A DNA stretch of 39,420 nt from CAZHDI01 sp964531285 (GTDB taxonomy: Bacteria; Pseudomonadota; Alphaproteobacteria; JAJFIK01): positions 1-39,420 of the forward strand of contig CAZHDI010000026.1 of the NCBI GenBank assembly GCA_964531285.1, written 5' to 3'. Under the pieces are notes generated by a model. That model was not told the origin of the DNA. It did no database searches and worked only from the letters and a program-made list of their open reading frames with translations. A program made the position numbers and the translations under genes. How positions within the stretch are numbered: the first letter of the stretch is position 1; every line of letters starts with the position of its first letter. Shown here piece after piece: positions 1 to 8,713 of the stretch.

Positions 1-353
1 CGCAGCGTGGTCTGGGCCAGCTGGCTGGTCGCGGCCATGTAATCCTCGACCTTGTTGATCGCCTTGTTGGCGTCGATGACCCGGTAATAGATCACCGCGT
101 TCACTTTGACCGACAGTTTTTCGCTGCTGATCACGTCCTGTCTCGGCACATCATGCACGAAGGTCCGTGTATCGACACGGACCATCTGCTGGATGAACGG
201 GATCAGGATGATCAGGCCCGGACCCGACACGCTGGTGAAGCGGCCGAGCGTGAAGACCACCGCCCGCTCATATTCCCTCAGGACCTTGAAGATCTGTGAG
301 AGGATCGCGAACACCGCAATCAGCAGCGGAATGTAAAACGCCAAACTTTCCAT
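1..353 (-). CDS. Slipin / stomatin-like SPFH (band 7) protein, partial (C-terminus off left edge)
   Basis: The minus-strand frame opens with an ATG at 353 and runs off the left edge after about 117 residues. It starts with a short hydrophobic membrane segment (ESLAFYIPLLIAVFAIL) followed by the SPFH start: REYERAVVFTLGRF, GPGLIILIPFIQ, then VRVDTRTFVHDVPRQDVIS and VKVNAVIYYRV. This pattern is characteristic of slipins, membrane-anchored scaffold proteins that oligomerise at the inner membrane. The NfeD-family protease gene lies 29 bases upstream on the same strand; slipin-NfeD pairs are a known conserved operon in bacteria and archaea, where the protease is thought to act on or with the slipin. 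The missing C-terminus prevents a length comparison. Confidence 0.9.
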   Translation of the reverse strand, partial: MESLAFYIPLLIAVFAILSQIFKVLREYERAVVFTLGRFTSVSGPGLIILIPFIQQMVRVDTRTFVHDVPRQDVISSEKLSVKVNAVIYYRVIDANKAINKVEDYMAATSQLAQTTL

Positions 354-382
354 GATCGGTTTCCTCAGCCGTCAATCCGCCC

Positions 383-1966
383 TCAGGCAGGTTCAACCCA
401 TAATGTCAGGCCTTCCACGCGCAAGGCCCGCACCTTCTGACCGACCGTGAGCGGACCTTTTTCCGACACGGCCTTCCAACTCTCCCCATCGATCAGCACA
501 TGGCCCTCATCGCCCGACCATTCCGTCACGGTGCCAATCTGGCCGATGATCGTCTCGACCCCGCTGGCGGGTTTACGCCGTTGGGCCGCGAGCGCGTAGC
601 TGACCGCGCCGAAGATCGCCAGCGCCATGATCCCGGTCGAGATGATGACGGTCCACAGCGACACTTGGAACTGCGGCACATCGGTGTCGAACAGGAACAG
701 CGCCCCGAAACCGAACGCAACCACACCGACCACGGCCAGAAGCCCGCCGGAGGCCACGATCAATTCCAGTAACATGAACACGATGCCCGCGATCATCAGT
801 GCCAATGCCCCTGTGCTGACCGGCAAGACGTTGAGCGCAATCAATCCGAGAATAAGGCATACCACGCCGACCACGCCGGGGAACACCGCGCCGGGGTTAT
901 AGAGTTCGACGATGAGCCCCAGAACGCCGATCTGCATCAGGATCAGCGCGATATTGGGATCGGTGATGACCGCCAGAAGCTGCTGGATCCATGTCATCTC
1001 CAGTTCAACCGGAGTGAGATCCTTGGTGCGCAGGGTCACCGTGCCGCGGCCCTCGATCTCCACCTCGCGCCCGTCAATCTTGTCCAGAAGGTCCGGAATG
1101 TCGGCTGCCACCAGGTCGATGACATTGATCTCGACCGCCTCGGTGGAATCCAGGCTCACGGCCTCGCGCACCGCCTGCTCGGCCCATTCGGCGTTCCGCC
1201 CGCGCTTGATCGCAAGGCCCCGAATATAAGCCGCCGCATCGTTGATCGCCTTGCGCTGGGCCGCGGTCAGCCCGTCATCCGGCGTACCGGCGTCCTCTTC
1301 GGCGGCGGCGTCATCCGCTGGTTCACCTTCTTGCGCGGTCTCATCGGCGGCAGTTTCGCCGGTCCCGGCCGGAGCGTCCTGGGACGCCGGCACGGCCTCC
1401 GCCTCGCCCTCCCCGGACCCGTCCTGCATCGCGTCGCGGATCGCGTCGATGGGGTTCCCCCCCTCGCCTTGATCGCCGCCGGGCGCTCCGCCGCCGCCCG
1501 CGAGCTGTATCGGGGTCGCCGCGCCCAGCGTGGTGCTGGGCGCCATGGCCGCCACGTGGCTCGCGTAGAGAATATAAGTGCCCGCACTGGCCGCGCGGGC
1601 GCCGCCGGGCGACACGAAGGTCGCGACCGGCACCGGGGAGGCCAGGATGGTCTGGATCATCTCGCGCATCGAGGTGTCGAGACCGCCCGGCGTGTCCATC
1701 TCCAGGATCACCAGATCATGCTCGCCCGCCGCGCCTTCGATGCCGCTGTTCACATACAGCGCCAGAGCCGGGCCGACCACGCCTTCGAAATTCAGCACCA
1801 GGGCGGTGCCGCCGGCGGACGCCTCGGTCTCGTCCTGCGCCTTCCCGGGTTGCGGCGCCACCAGACCCGACAGACCCGCCGCGCCCAGCACCAGGAACAC
1901 CAGCGCAACCGCGATCCGAACCTTGGACGCCGCGGATCGCCCGAAATGTGCTGTAGACCGTCTCAT
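383..1966 (-). CDS. NfeD-family membrane-bound serine protease (ClpP-like, long form)
   Basis: Predicted 527 aa. The start chosen is the ATG at 1966, which follows a G-rich ribosome site and gives a clean signal segment (VRIAVALVFLVLGAAGLSGLV); the frame is also open back to 2074. After the signal comes a ClpP-like protease domain: DLVILEMDTPGG, then ARAASAGTYIL with the probable nucleophile Ser near residue 127, and AIKRGRN with the probable partner Lys near residue 254. Four or five membrane helices follow (about 325-460), then a C-terminal OB-fold (GQIGTVTEWSGDEGHVLIDG). This is the long NfeD1b-type architecture. Oddly, about 80 residues of acidic, Ala/Gly/Glu-rich low complexity (about 154-234) separate the Ser and Lys regions. 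It is probably co-transcribed with the downstream slipin. The catalytic assignments rest on family knowledge. Confidence 0.9.
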   Translation of the reverse strand: MRRSTAHFGRSAASKVRIAVALVFLVLGAAGLSGLVAPQPGKAQDETEASAGGTALVLNFEGVVGPALALYVNSGIEGAAGEHDLVILEMDTPGGLDTSMREMIQTILASPVPVATFVSPGGARAASAGTYILYASHVAAMAPSTTLGAATPIQLAGGGGAPGGDQGEGGNPIDAIRDAMQDGSGEGEAEAVPASQDAPAGTGETAADETAQEGEPADDAAAEEDAGTPDDGLTAAQRKAINDAAAYIRGLAIKRGRNAEWAEQAVREAVSLDSTEAVEINVIDLVAADIPDLLDKIDGREVEIEGRGTVTLRTKDLTPVELEMTWIQQLLAVITDPNIALILMQIGVLGLIVELYNPGAVFPGVVGVVCLILGLIALNVLPVSTGALALMIAGIVFMLLELIVASGGLLAVVGVVAFGFGALFLFDTDVPQFQVSLWTVIISTGIMALAIFGAVSYALAAQRRKPASGVETIIGQIGTVTEWSGDEGHVLIDGESWKAVSEKGPLTVGQKVRALRVEGLTLWVEPA

Positions 1967-2073
1967 CACAACCCCCGTGACGCTTTCCAGCCAAGCTGGA
2001 CACGCGTGCGCAGTCTTTCCTATCTCACCGCTAATGACCAGGGCTTTAGCGCCGCATGCGCGGGGGGCGGGCA

Positions 2074-3090
2074 TCAGCCGCCGGTCACCGACATATGCCG
2101 CCCCAGCGCCGGGGCCGCGCCGCGCCGTTCGATCACGAAATCATGGCCCTTGGGCTTGCGGGTCAGCGCCTCGTCGATGGCGGCATGAAGCGCCGCATCA
2201 TCCGGGCTGGCCCTGAGCGGCGCACGCAGATCCGCCTCGTCGTCCTGCCCGAGGCACATGAACAGCCGGCCCGTGCAGGTGATCCGGACGCGGTTGCAGG
2301 ATTCACAGAAATTATGGCTCAGCGGCGTAATGAAACCGAGCTTGCCACCGGTTTCCTCGACCCGGACATACCGCGCGGGGCCCCCGGTGCGCTCGGCGCT
2401 GTCATGGAGTGTGTACCGGCGCTCCAGATCCGCCCGCACCGTGGACAGCGCCAGATATTGGTCGGTCCGGTCCTCGTCGATCTCGCCGAGCGGCATGGTC
2501 TCGATCAGGGTCAGATCCATGCCCCGGCCATGGGCCCAGTCGATCATGGCGGGGATTTCATCCGCATTGCCCTCTTTCAAGGCGACCATGTTGATCTTGA
2601 CCTTAAGGCCGGCCTCCCGCGCGGCATCAATCCCGTCGAGCACCTGCTCCAGCCGGCCCCAGCGGGTGATGGCGCGGAAGCGGTCCGGGTTCAGCGTGTC
2701 GAGCGACACATTGATCCGCCGCACCCCGGCATCGGCCAAGTCGCCGGCAAACCGGCGCAACTGGCTGCCATTGGTAGTGATGGTCAACTCGTCGAGCGCG
2801 CCCGTGTGCATATGGCGCCCCAGGGAGCGGATCAGGCTCATAACATTGCGCCGCACCAGGGGCTCGCCGCCGGTGAGCCGGATGCGCCGGACGCCGCGCG
2901 CCACGAAGGCCGAACACAGCCGGTCCAACTCCTCCAGCGACAGAACCTCGGCCTTGGGCAGGAAGGTCATATGCTCGGCCATGCAATATGTGCAGCGAAA
3001 ATCGCAGCGATCCGTCACCGAGACCCGCAAATAGGTCACATGGCGGCCGTAGGGATCGATCAGGGGCGCAGCGGCATCGGTCGGGGTCAT
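2074..3090 (-). CDS. moaA: GTP 3',8-cyclase MoaA (molybdenum cofactor biosynthesis)
   Basis: A radical-SAM enzyme that converts GTP to 3',8-cyclo-GTP, the first committed step of molybdopterin synthesis, in the cytoplasm. The N-terminal cluster motif CDFRCTYC supplies Cys 29, 33 and 36 for the SAM-binding 4Fe-4S cluster. The second cluster motif is C-x2-C-x13-C within CESCNRVRITCTG...MC. The protein ends in the Gly-Gly tail typical of MoaA (SVTGG). LTGGEPLVRR and INVSLDTL are further family signatures. From the ATG at 3090 the protein is 338 aa, close to the usual size of about 330. An upstream ATG at 3156 has a better ribosome site (GGGGGA eight bases upstream) and would add 22 residues. It is divergent from xdhC-mocA, which also serve molybdenum cofactor. 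Confidence 0.95.
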   Translation of the reverse strand: MTPTDAAAPLIDPYGRHVTYLRVSVTDRCDFRCTYCMAEHMTFLPKAEVLSLEELDRLCSAFVARGVRRIRLTGGEPLVRRNVMSLIRSLGRHMHTGALDELTITTNGSQLRRFAGDLADAGVRRINVSLDTLNPDRFRAITRWGRLEQVLDGIDAAREAGLKVKINMVALKEGNADEIPAMIDWAHGRGMDLTLIETMPLGEIDEDRTDQYLALSTVRADLERRYTLHDSAERTGGPARYVRVEETGGKLGFITPLSHNFCESCNRVRITCTGRLFMCLGQDDEADLRAPLRASPDDAALHAAIDEALTRKPKGHDFVIERRGAAPALGRHMSVTGG

Positions 3091-3226
3091 GGCATCCGGG
3101 CTCAAGATGGCGGGCGATTTGGCATCGCCTTTACATATGGCATCATACCGCGTCATCGTCGGTCCCCCAATCGGGCGCCCGCCATCACGGCTGCGCGAGG
3201 GGACCGTGCCGCGCTTACCCAGGGTC

Positions 3227-4234
3227 ATGGTCCTGCCAATGTCCGTTTCCGCGCATCCCGGCCAGCCGACGCCGCCCCGCACACCGCCGCGCTTCCGGGA
3301 TCACGTGCTCGATGCCGCGCGGGCCTGGCAGCGGTCCGGCGCGCGGGTGTGTCTGGCCACCCTGGTGGCGGTGGACGGCGCATCGCCCCGCCCGCTCGGG
3401 GCCCAAATGGCGGTGCGCGAGGACGGTACGGCGTTGGGGTTCATTTCCGGCGGCTGCATCGAAGCGGCAATCATCGAGGCCGCCCGCGAGGCGCTGGCGG
3501 CGCGCATGCCGGTCCTGATTCCGTATGGCGAGGACAGCGGCACTTTCGATCTGCGCCTGCCCTGCGGCAGCCGGATCGAGATCGCCTATACGCCCGACCC
3601 GGATGGCGGCGCGCTGGACCGGGTGGCCAGGGCCCGTGCCGCCCGCACGCCGGTTGCCCTGGCCGTCGGGCGCGGCACCGACACCTTCCGCATCGCCCGG
3701 GCGGGCGACGAGTGCGATCCGCGCCTGCTCGTCAAACCGGTCGAGCCGCCCTGGCATCTGATCGTGGCGGGCGACGGCCCGATCATCCCGGCTCTGTGCC
3801 ATCTGGCGGGCGCGCTTGAAATCGCGGTTACGGTTCTCACCGGATCGCCCGAGGACGCGCGTGAGGCCGATACGCTCGGCGCGGAGGTGCGCACCGGACA
3901 CACCGGTCATCTGGCCCGCGCCTGCACCTTCGATCCGTGGACGGCCTTTCTGACGGTCTATCACGATCACGATAAGGAACTGGCTCCGTTGAGCGCGGCG
4001 CTGTTGTCCGACTGCGGTTATATCGGCGCGCTCGGCAGCCGGACGACCCATGCCAACCGCATCCGCGCATTGACCGCCGCCGGGATCGGCCAGGACCGGA
4101 TCGCGCGCATCCATGCCCCGGTCGGCCTTGCCATCGGCGCCGCCACCCCGGTCGAGATCGCGCTGTCGGTGATGGCCGAACTCACGGCGGTCCGCCGCGC
4201 CGCCACCGTTTCGCAGGCCCGCGCCCTGCCATGA
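3227..4234 (+). CDS. XdhC-family molybdenum cofactor insertion/chaperone protein
   Basis: About 335 aa from the ATG at 3227; a second ATG at 3239 is an equally possible start. The N-terminal XdhC/CoxI domain is clear: CLATLVAVDGASPRPLG, then the conserved GFISGGCIEAAI, and GEDSGTFDLRLPCG. The C-terminal half is a Rossmann-like XdhC domain (WHLIVAGDGPIIPALCHLAG, and CGYIGALGSRTTHANR). In the known family, XdhC binds molybdenum cofactor, supports its sulfuration, and delivers it to xanthine dehydrogenase or CO dehydrogenase type enzymes. Its stop overlaps the next start as ATGA, so it is translationally coupled to the cytidylyltransferase gene. No molybdenum hydroxylase is present in the window, so the client enzyme is unknown. 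Confidence 0.9.
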   Translation: MVLPMSVSAHPGQPTPPRTPPRFRDHVLDAARAWQRSGARVCLATLVAVDGASPRPLGAQMAVREDGTALGFISGGCIEAAIIEAAREALAARMPVLIPYGEDSGTFDLRLPCGSRIEIAYTPDPDGGALDRVARARAARTPVALAVGRGTDTFRIARAGDECDPRLLVKPVEPPWHLIVAGDGPIIPALCHLAGALEIAVTVLTGSPEDAREADTLGAEVRTGHTGHLARACTFDPWTAFLTVYHDHDKELAPLSAALLSDCGYIGALGSRTTHANRIRALTAAGIGQDRIARIHAPVGLAIGAATPVEIALSVMAELTAVRRAATVSQARALP

Positions 4235-4830
4235 CCGCGCCCCTGGCGATCACCGCGATCATCCTGGCCGCCGGTGCGTCACGGCGGTTCGGCGCCGATG
4301 ACAAGCTGACGAGCCCGCTGGGCGGTCAGCCCATGATCGCCCATGTGTTCGATCTGGCCGCAACGGCCCGGATCGATGCGCTGGCCGTCCTTGCGCCGGG
4401 ATCGAAGGTCGCGGGCCTTGCCGGCGAACGGGGCATCCGGACGGTCACCAATCCGGCACCAGAACGGGGCATCGGCCGGTCCCTGGCCTGCGGGATCGCG
4501 GCCTTGGAACCGTCCGTTGACGGATGCCTGGTGCTCCTCGGCGATATGCCCTGGATCAGCCCCCGGACCATCACCGCACTGATCGACGCCGCGCAGGCGC
4601 ACCCCCAAGCCCTTGCTCTCAAGCCGGTTCATCAGGGACAGGCGGGCAATCCCGCCTTGATCCGTGCACCCCTGTTCAGCCGGATCAAGGATCTCGATGG
4701 CGATGACGGCGCCAAGGCGATCCTGGCGGGCCTCGGGGACCGGCTGGTGAGCGTTCCGGTGGAGGATCCGGCCATCCTGCGCGATGTCGACCGGCCCGGG
4801 GACCTGCCGCCCCCCGGCGCCCCCGAATAA
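4231..4830 (+). CDS. mocA: MobA/MocA-like nucleotidyltransferase (molybdenum cofactor cytidylyltransferase)
   Basis: 199 aa. The N-terminus carries the nucleotide-binding loop of MobA-like transferases: AIILAAGASRRFGADDKL, with the conserved LAAG.S.RFG and Lys. The acidic metal-binding region is GCLVLLGDMPWIS, and GNPALIRAPLF and GDDGAKAIL are further family elements. The GASRRFG form and the coupling with XdhC favour MocA, which adds CMP to the molybdopterin cofactor for xanthine-dehydrogenase-type enzymes, over MobA, which adds GMP; this specificity is inferred. The ATG overlaps the xdhC stop by four bases. The gene ends at 4830, just before a palindromic element. Confidence 0.88.
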   Translation: MTAPLAITAIILAAGASRRFGADDKLTSPLGGQPMIAHVFDLAATARIDALAVLAPGSKVAGLAGERGIRTVTNPAPERGIGRSLACGIAALEPSVDGCLVLLGDMPWISPRTITALIDAAQAHPQALALKPVHQGQAGNPALIRAPLFSRIKDLDGDDGAKAILAGLGDRLVSVPVEDPAILRDVDRPGDLPPPGAPE

Positions 4831-4832
4831 CT

Positions 4833-4843
4833 GACAATTTGTC
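4833..4843. promoter_or_regulatory. Palindrome GACAA-T-TTGTC upstream of TonB receptor
   Basis: A perfect 11-base palindrome with a one-base centre lies immediately after the mocA stop codon. Its half-site TTGTC recurs in the second palindrome at 4880-4892; the two centres are 48 bases apart. Such paired palindromes often bind dimeric repressors of the TetR or GntR type. This is an inference from symmetry only. Confidence 0.4.
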
Positions 4844-4879
4844 CGGGAAACCCGTGACTTCTATGCCACCCTTCCAGAT

Positions 4880-4892
4880 TTTGTCAGACAAA
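4880..4892. promoter_or_regulatory. Palindrome TTTGTC-A-GACAAA upstream of TonB receptor
   Basis: A perfect 13-base palindrome with a one-base centre, about 176 bases before the start of the TonB-dependent receptor. It uses the same TTGTC half-site as the palindrome at 4833-4843, but the half-sites are arranged the other way round (TTGTC-n-GACAA here, GACAA-n-TTGTC there). It is a candidate operator for the receptor gene. No regulator gene lies next to it. Confidence 0.45.
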
Positions 4893-5067
4893 CATATGGC
4901 CAGCCTGTGGGACTTCGGCTAGCCTTTCCCCGACGGCAAAGACTCTGACCGGGAGTCCGCCGGACGGTCGCCCCGACGCGAGTGCGGCCAAAAAAAGTGA
5001 ATACGGGGTCTCCGGACACAGCGAAGAGCCAAATGGCCTCATGTCCGGGCAATGGGAGGCGAATGGA

Positions 5068-7437
5068 ATGATCCGAGCAAATCGTTTTGGGCTGGGCAGC
5101 GGGGTTGCGCGCCTGGCTTTGGTCGCGGCCATGGCTGTGCCTGTGGCGGCTCAGGCCCAGGACGACACGGGCGATGACGCGCCGGCCGAAGAGGCCCGGC
5201 GCTCGCAGATCGAAACCGTCGTCGTGACGGCCCGCAAGCGTGAAGAATCCCTGCTCGACTTTCCGGGCTCCGCGGCCGTGCTTGGGTCAGCCCAGCTTGA
5301 AGATATCGGCGGCATTCGCGATCTGCGCGAACTCACCGACCAGATTGTCGGCCTGACCATCACCGAAGCTCTGTCGAGCGATCTGGCCGAACCGAGCATC
5401 CGGGGCGCCGGCCAGTCGCGCAACCGGACCTCCGTGTCGGCCACCGGCCTGTACCGGAACGGCGCCTATTTCGCCAGTAACGGGCTTGGCGGGCGGAACT
5501 TCGCGCGCTTCGACAGTTTTGACCTGGAACGGGCCGAAATCCTCCGTGGTCCTCAGGGTGCGCTTTACGGGCGCAACTCCCTCGGCGGTACGATCAACCT
5601 GATCACTCAGAAGCCGACGGACGAATTCGAGTTGGACGCCACGGTCGGCGCCGGCAGCAAGGAACGTCTCCTGCTCGAAGGGATCGTGAATGTTCCGCTG
5701 ACGGACCAGATCGCCACCCGCTTCAGCGCGGTGTACGACGAGCAGAATGACGGCTTCTTTACCGCTGCCGACGGCTCGCCGCTGGATAATTACGATTATG
5801 AGCATTACCGCGGCGGTATCCGGATCGATTTCACGGAGAATTTGCTGGGCTATTACAGCTTCGACTATTCGGATGAAAACAATCCGGTCGTGCTGCGCAA
5901 CCGCGACAGCCTGATCGAGGAGCGCCAGGCCAATGGTGAGGATGTCGACGAGTTCGACCTGCTGGTGAACACGCCGCACTTCTTCGACCACGAGATCGTC
6001 AACCACTTCCTTGAGTTCAACTGGGATCTCGGAAACGGCACGGTGACGTCGATCACGAACTATCGCGACCGCGAGCTGATCCGCGAGGAAGACCGGGACT
6101 TCTCGGGCCCGGATATCCGTCGGGCAACGCGCCTTCTGGGCACGGTCACGGTCAACGAGACCGACGTGTTCTTCCAGGAACTGCGGTATGTGTCGGACTA
6201 TGAGGGTCCGTTCCAGTGGCTGATCGGTGCGGACATCTACAAGCTGGAAGTGTCCGAGGATCTCAATCAGACGTCGAACGGTCTCATTCAGGGCACCAAG
6301 ATCGATTGCAGCAATCTGAATGCGAACACGACCGCCTGCCGGGATATCGACATCGAACAGGACTCCTGGGCCATTTATGCGTCTGCGGATTATGCGTTCG
6401 ACTTTGTGCCCGTCACGCTTTCGGGCGAAGTGCGGTATGCCTTCGATGAAATCAACGGCGACGTGCTTGTCATTTCCCGGGCCCAGGCCGAGCCGATCCT
6501 GGATTTCGTTGGCGGCAACGAGTTCACCAATGTGCCCTGGGGCGTGACAGCCGCCTGGCGGACCGAAAAAGGTCAGATCTACGGCAAGGTGGCCACCTCC
6601 TATCGCCATGGCGGCATCAACCTGAATGCCTCGCTGCCGTCGGATGCGTTCCAGTCCAAGCCGGTCTATGACGAAGAAACCGCGATCACCTACGAAGTCG
6701 GCTACAAGCGCTCGCTGTTCGGCATGATGGATCTGGCCGCGGCGGCCTATTTCGTGGAATACGAGGACTTTCTGGACACCACGACCAATGGCTGTCCAGA
6801 CCTGTGCCCGTTCCTGGATGCGGATGACAACACGCCCCTGGGCTTCGATGCGGACGGCAATCCGATCACGGTGGATGCCGACGGCAATCCGGGGATCGAA
6901 TCGCCGACGGTGTTCTTCATCGAGAATGTCGGGACGGCCGAAGCCTTCGGGTTCGAGGTCGAACTGACGGGCAACCTGGTCATCGAACCGACCGACGGCA
7001 CTCTGCGCTTCGGCGTGGGCGTCGCTTCACAGGACGGCGAGGTCACCGAGATCGCCGACGATGTGTCGGACTCCAATCTGGAATCGCTGGGCGTGCGCCT
7101 GCCGCGCCTGCGCGACCTGCAGGTCAGCGCCAACGCCACCTATCGTCAGCCGTTCGACCTGGGCTACGCCCTCTTCGACGAGGCGTCCTATTTCCTCACC
7201 GGCGTCGTCACCTATGAGGACGGGGGCGTACAGAACCTGAGCGCAACCAACGCGCAGGAACTTGATTCCTTCACGCGCATTGACTTGCGGACCGGTATCG
7301 ACACGCGGCATTGGTCGCTGATCGGCAGCATCGATAACCTGACCGATGAGATCTACGCGTTGAACCGGCAGACGGCCGGCCGCTTCAACCCGAGCCTGCC
7401 GCGCCGGTATCTGATCGAGTTCTCCTACCGTCACTGA
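5068..7437 (+). CDS. TonB-dependent outer-membrane receptor
   Basis: 789 aa from the ATG at 5068, which has a GGGAGG ribosome site eight bases upstream. A signal peptide covers about residues 1-30 (ARLALVAAMAVPVAAQA, cleavage after AQA). The TonB box ETVVVTARKREE follows at about 49-60. The plug domain shows SIRGAGQSRNRTSVSATGLY and ILRGPQGALYGRNSLGGTIN. The rest is a 22-strand-barrel-like sequence with short Cys pairs in extracellular-type loops (DCSNLNANTTACRD and NGCPDLCPF), probably disulfides. The protein imports a scarce substrate across the outer membrane using TonB energy; the substrate cannot be read from sequence. The C-terminus ends YLIEFSYRH rather than in a terminal Phe. The next gene encodes a secreted protein, which may act on or bind the same substrate. 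Confidence 0.93.
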   Translation: MIRANRFGLGSGVARLALVAAMAVPVAAQAQDDTGDDAPAEEARRSQIETVVVTARKREESLLDFPGSAAVLGSAQLEDIGGIRDLRELTDQIVGLTITEALSSDLAEPSIRGAGQSRNRTSVSATGLYRNGAYFASNGLGGRNFARFDSFDLERAEILRGPQGALYGRNSLGGTINLITQKPTDEFELDATVGAGSKERLLLEGIVNVPLTDQIATRFSAVYDEQNDGFFTAADGSPLDNYDYEHYRGGIRIDFTENLLGYYSFDYSDENNPVVLRNRDSLIEERQANGEDVDEFDLLVNTPHFFDHEIVNHFLEFNWDLGNGTVTSITNYRDRELIREEDRDFSGPDIRRATRLLGTVTVNETDVFFQELRYVSDYEGPFQWLIGADIYKLEVSEDLNQTSNGLIQGTKIDCSNLNANTTACRDIDIEQDSWAIYASADYAFDFVPVTLSGEVRYAFDEINGDVLVISRAQAEPILDFVGGNEFTNVPWGVTAAWRTEKGQIYGKVATSYRHGGINLNASLPSDAFQSKPVYDEETAITYEVGYKRSLFGMMDLAAAAYFVEYEDFLDTTTNGCPDLCPFLDADDNTPLGFDADGNPITVDADGNPGIESPTVFFIENVGTAEAFGFEVELTGNLVIEPTDGTLRFGVGVASQDGEVTEIADDVSDSNLESLGVRLPRLRDLQVSANATYRQPFDLGYALFDEASYFLTGVVTYEDGGVQNLSATNAQELDSFTRIDLRTGIDTRHWSLIGSIDNLTDEIYALNRQTAGRFNPSLPRRYLIEFSYRH

Positions 7438-7543
7438 TCCAGCGACGCAGGGGCAGGACGGGTCTGGTACTCTATGCGGGGCCGCGCTGATTGCGTGGCC
7501 TCGTTTCGTATGGTGGACCGCCACCGGGCTCCGAGGCTTTGCC

Positions 7544-8713
7544 ATGACCTGCTCTCGAACCGCCGGGCTCGCCCTGGCCTGTCTTCTCGCCGTGTGCAGC
7601 ACATCGCCCGGCACGGCACGGGCCGATCAATCCGCATGCGATCCGGTCTTTCCGTATCGGGACGGCTGGCTCGGCGGCGACGGGGCCTATTCGGTGCCGC
7701 TGTCACCGACGCAGTCGCTCTGGCTCTTCGGCGACAGCTTCGTCCTGCCGGACACGGGCGCCCCACCCAATGCGCGCGGCGCTCCAACCCGCGCACAAGC
7801 CGCCTTTGTCGCCAATACCATTGGGATCTCGTCGTGCATCGATGGCGCCTGGACCATCCGCTATGCCTGGGGCGGCACGCCCACCGCGCCGGCCGCGTTC
7901 TTCGGCACCGAAACGCCGCAGGTCCGCTACTGGCCCCTCGACGGGTTCGTGGATGCGGGCGGTGTCCTGACGGTCTTCCTGATGCGGATCGAAACCCTGG
8001 ATCCCGGCAATCCGCTGGGCTTTGCCGTCACTGGCACGGATCTGGTGCGCATCGGCAATCCCGACGCGCCCCCCGATGACTGGGAGGGGCGGGTCGTGCC
8101 GCTCACCCGCGGCCATGGCGCGCTGCCCGGTGCGGCGCTGTGGCGCGAGGACGGTCATGTGGTTTTGGCGGCCCCGGTCGCCGGCGCGGCCGACCACCCG
8201 GTGTTCCTGGCCCGCCTGCCGCTCGACCGGCTGGACCAGGGCGCGGCGGCGCTCCAGTCCTGGCGGCCCGGCCCTGGCGGCGGCGCATGGATCGACGGGT
8301 TCGATCCCGAGGACCTTTCCGCTGTCATCGCGCAAGGCGCCGCCGAGATGAGCCTGGCGCGCGGGACCGGGCCGGATGCCTGGATCGCGGTCCAGATGGC
8401 CCCCGACCCGTTCTCGCCGCACATTGCCTGGCGCCACGCGCCCTCGCCGCTCGGCCCCTGGAGCCCTGCGGACCCGCTGTTCACGGTCCCCGAACCGGGT
8501 GCCTCGGCCTATTTGGGAGCGGGCGTGTTTTGCTATGGCGCCAAGGCCCATCCCCAATTCCGCCGCGACGGAACCATGCTGGTCACCTATGCCTGCAACG
8601 CCACCGATCTGGATCGGCTGATGACGGATCTGACGCTCTATTATCCCAAGGCGGTGCGCCTGCCTCTGCCCCAGCCCCTGCCCGTGCTCGCGCCCGGACC
8701 GGACCGCCCTTGA
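7544..8713 (+). CDS. Secreted beta-propeller-like protein (DUF5005/DUF4185-like, glycoside-hydrolase-related fold)
   Basis: 389 aa with a ribosome site (GAGG) eight bases before the ATG. The N-terminus is a signal peptide (RTAGLALACLLAVCSTSPG..., probable cleavage after ARA near residue 27). The mature protein begins PVFPYRDGWLGGDGAYSVPL and contains SLWLFGDSFV, then NTIGIS and ETPQVRYWPLDG. This FGDSF-type motif and the Trp/Gly-rich repeats resemble DUF4185/DUF5005 proteins, which fold as five-bladed propellers related to glycoside hydrolases. The family call is by pattern only. There are a few Cys (SACDPVF, SSCID, FCYG, YACN) that could form disulfides in the periplasm or outside the cell. 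It follows the TonB receptor by 106 bases on the same strand, so joint transcription is plausible. Enzymatic activity is not established. Confidence 0.7.
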   Translation: MTCSRTAGLALACLLAVCSTSPGTARADQSACDPVFPYRDGWLGGDGAYSVPLSPTQSLWLFGDSFVLPDTGAPPNARGAPTRAQAAFVANTIGISSCIDGAWTIRYAWGGTPTAPAAFFGTETPQVRYWPLDGFVDAGGVLTVFLMRIETLDPGNPLGFAVTGTDLVRIGNPDAPPDDWEGRVVPLTRGHGALPGAALWREDGHVVLAAPVAGAADHPVFLARLPLDRLDQGAAALQSWRPGPGGGAWIDGFDPEDLSAVIAQGAAEMSLARGTGPDAWIAVQMAPDPFSPHIAWRHAPSPLGPWSPADPLFTVPEPGASAYLGAGVFCYGAKAHPQFRRDGTMLVTYACNATDLDRLMTDLTLYYPKAVRLPLPQPLPVLAPGPDRP

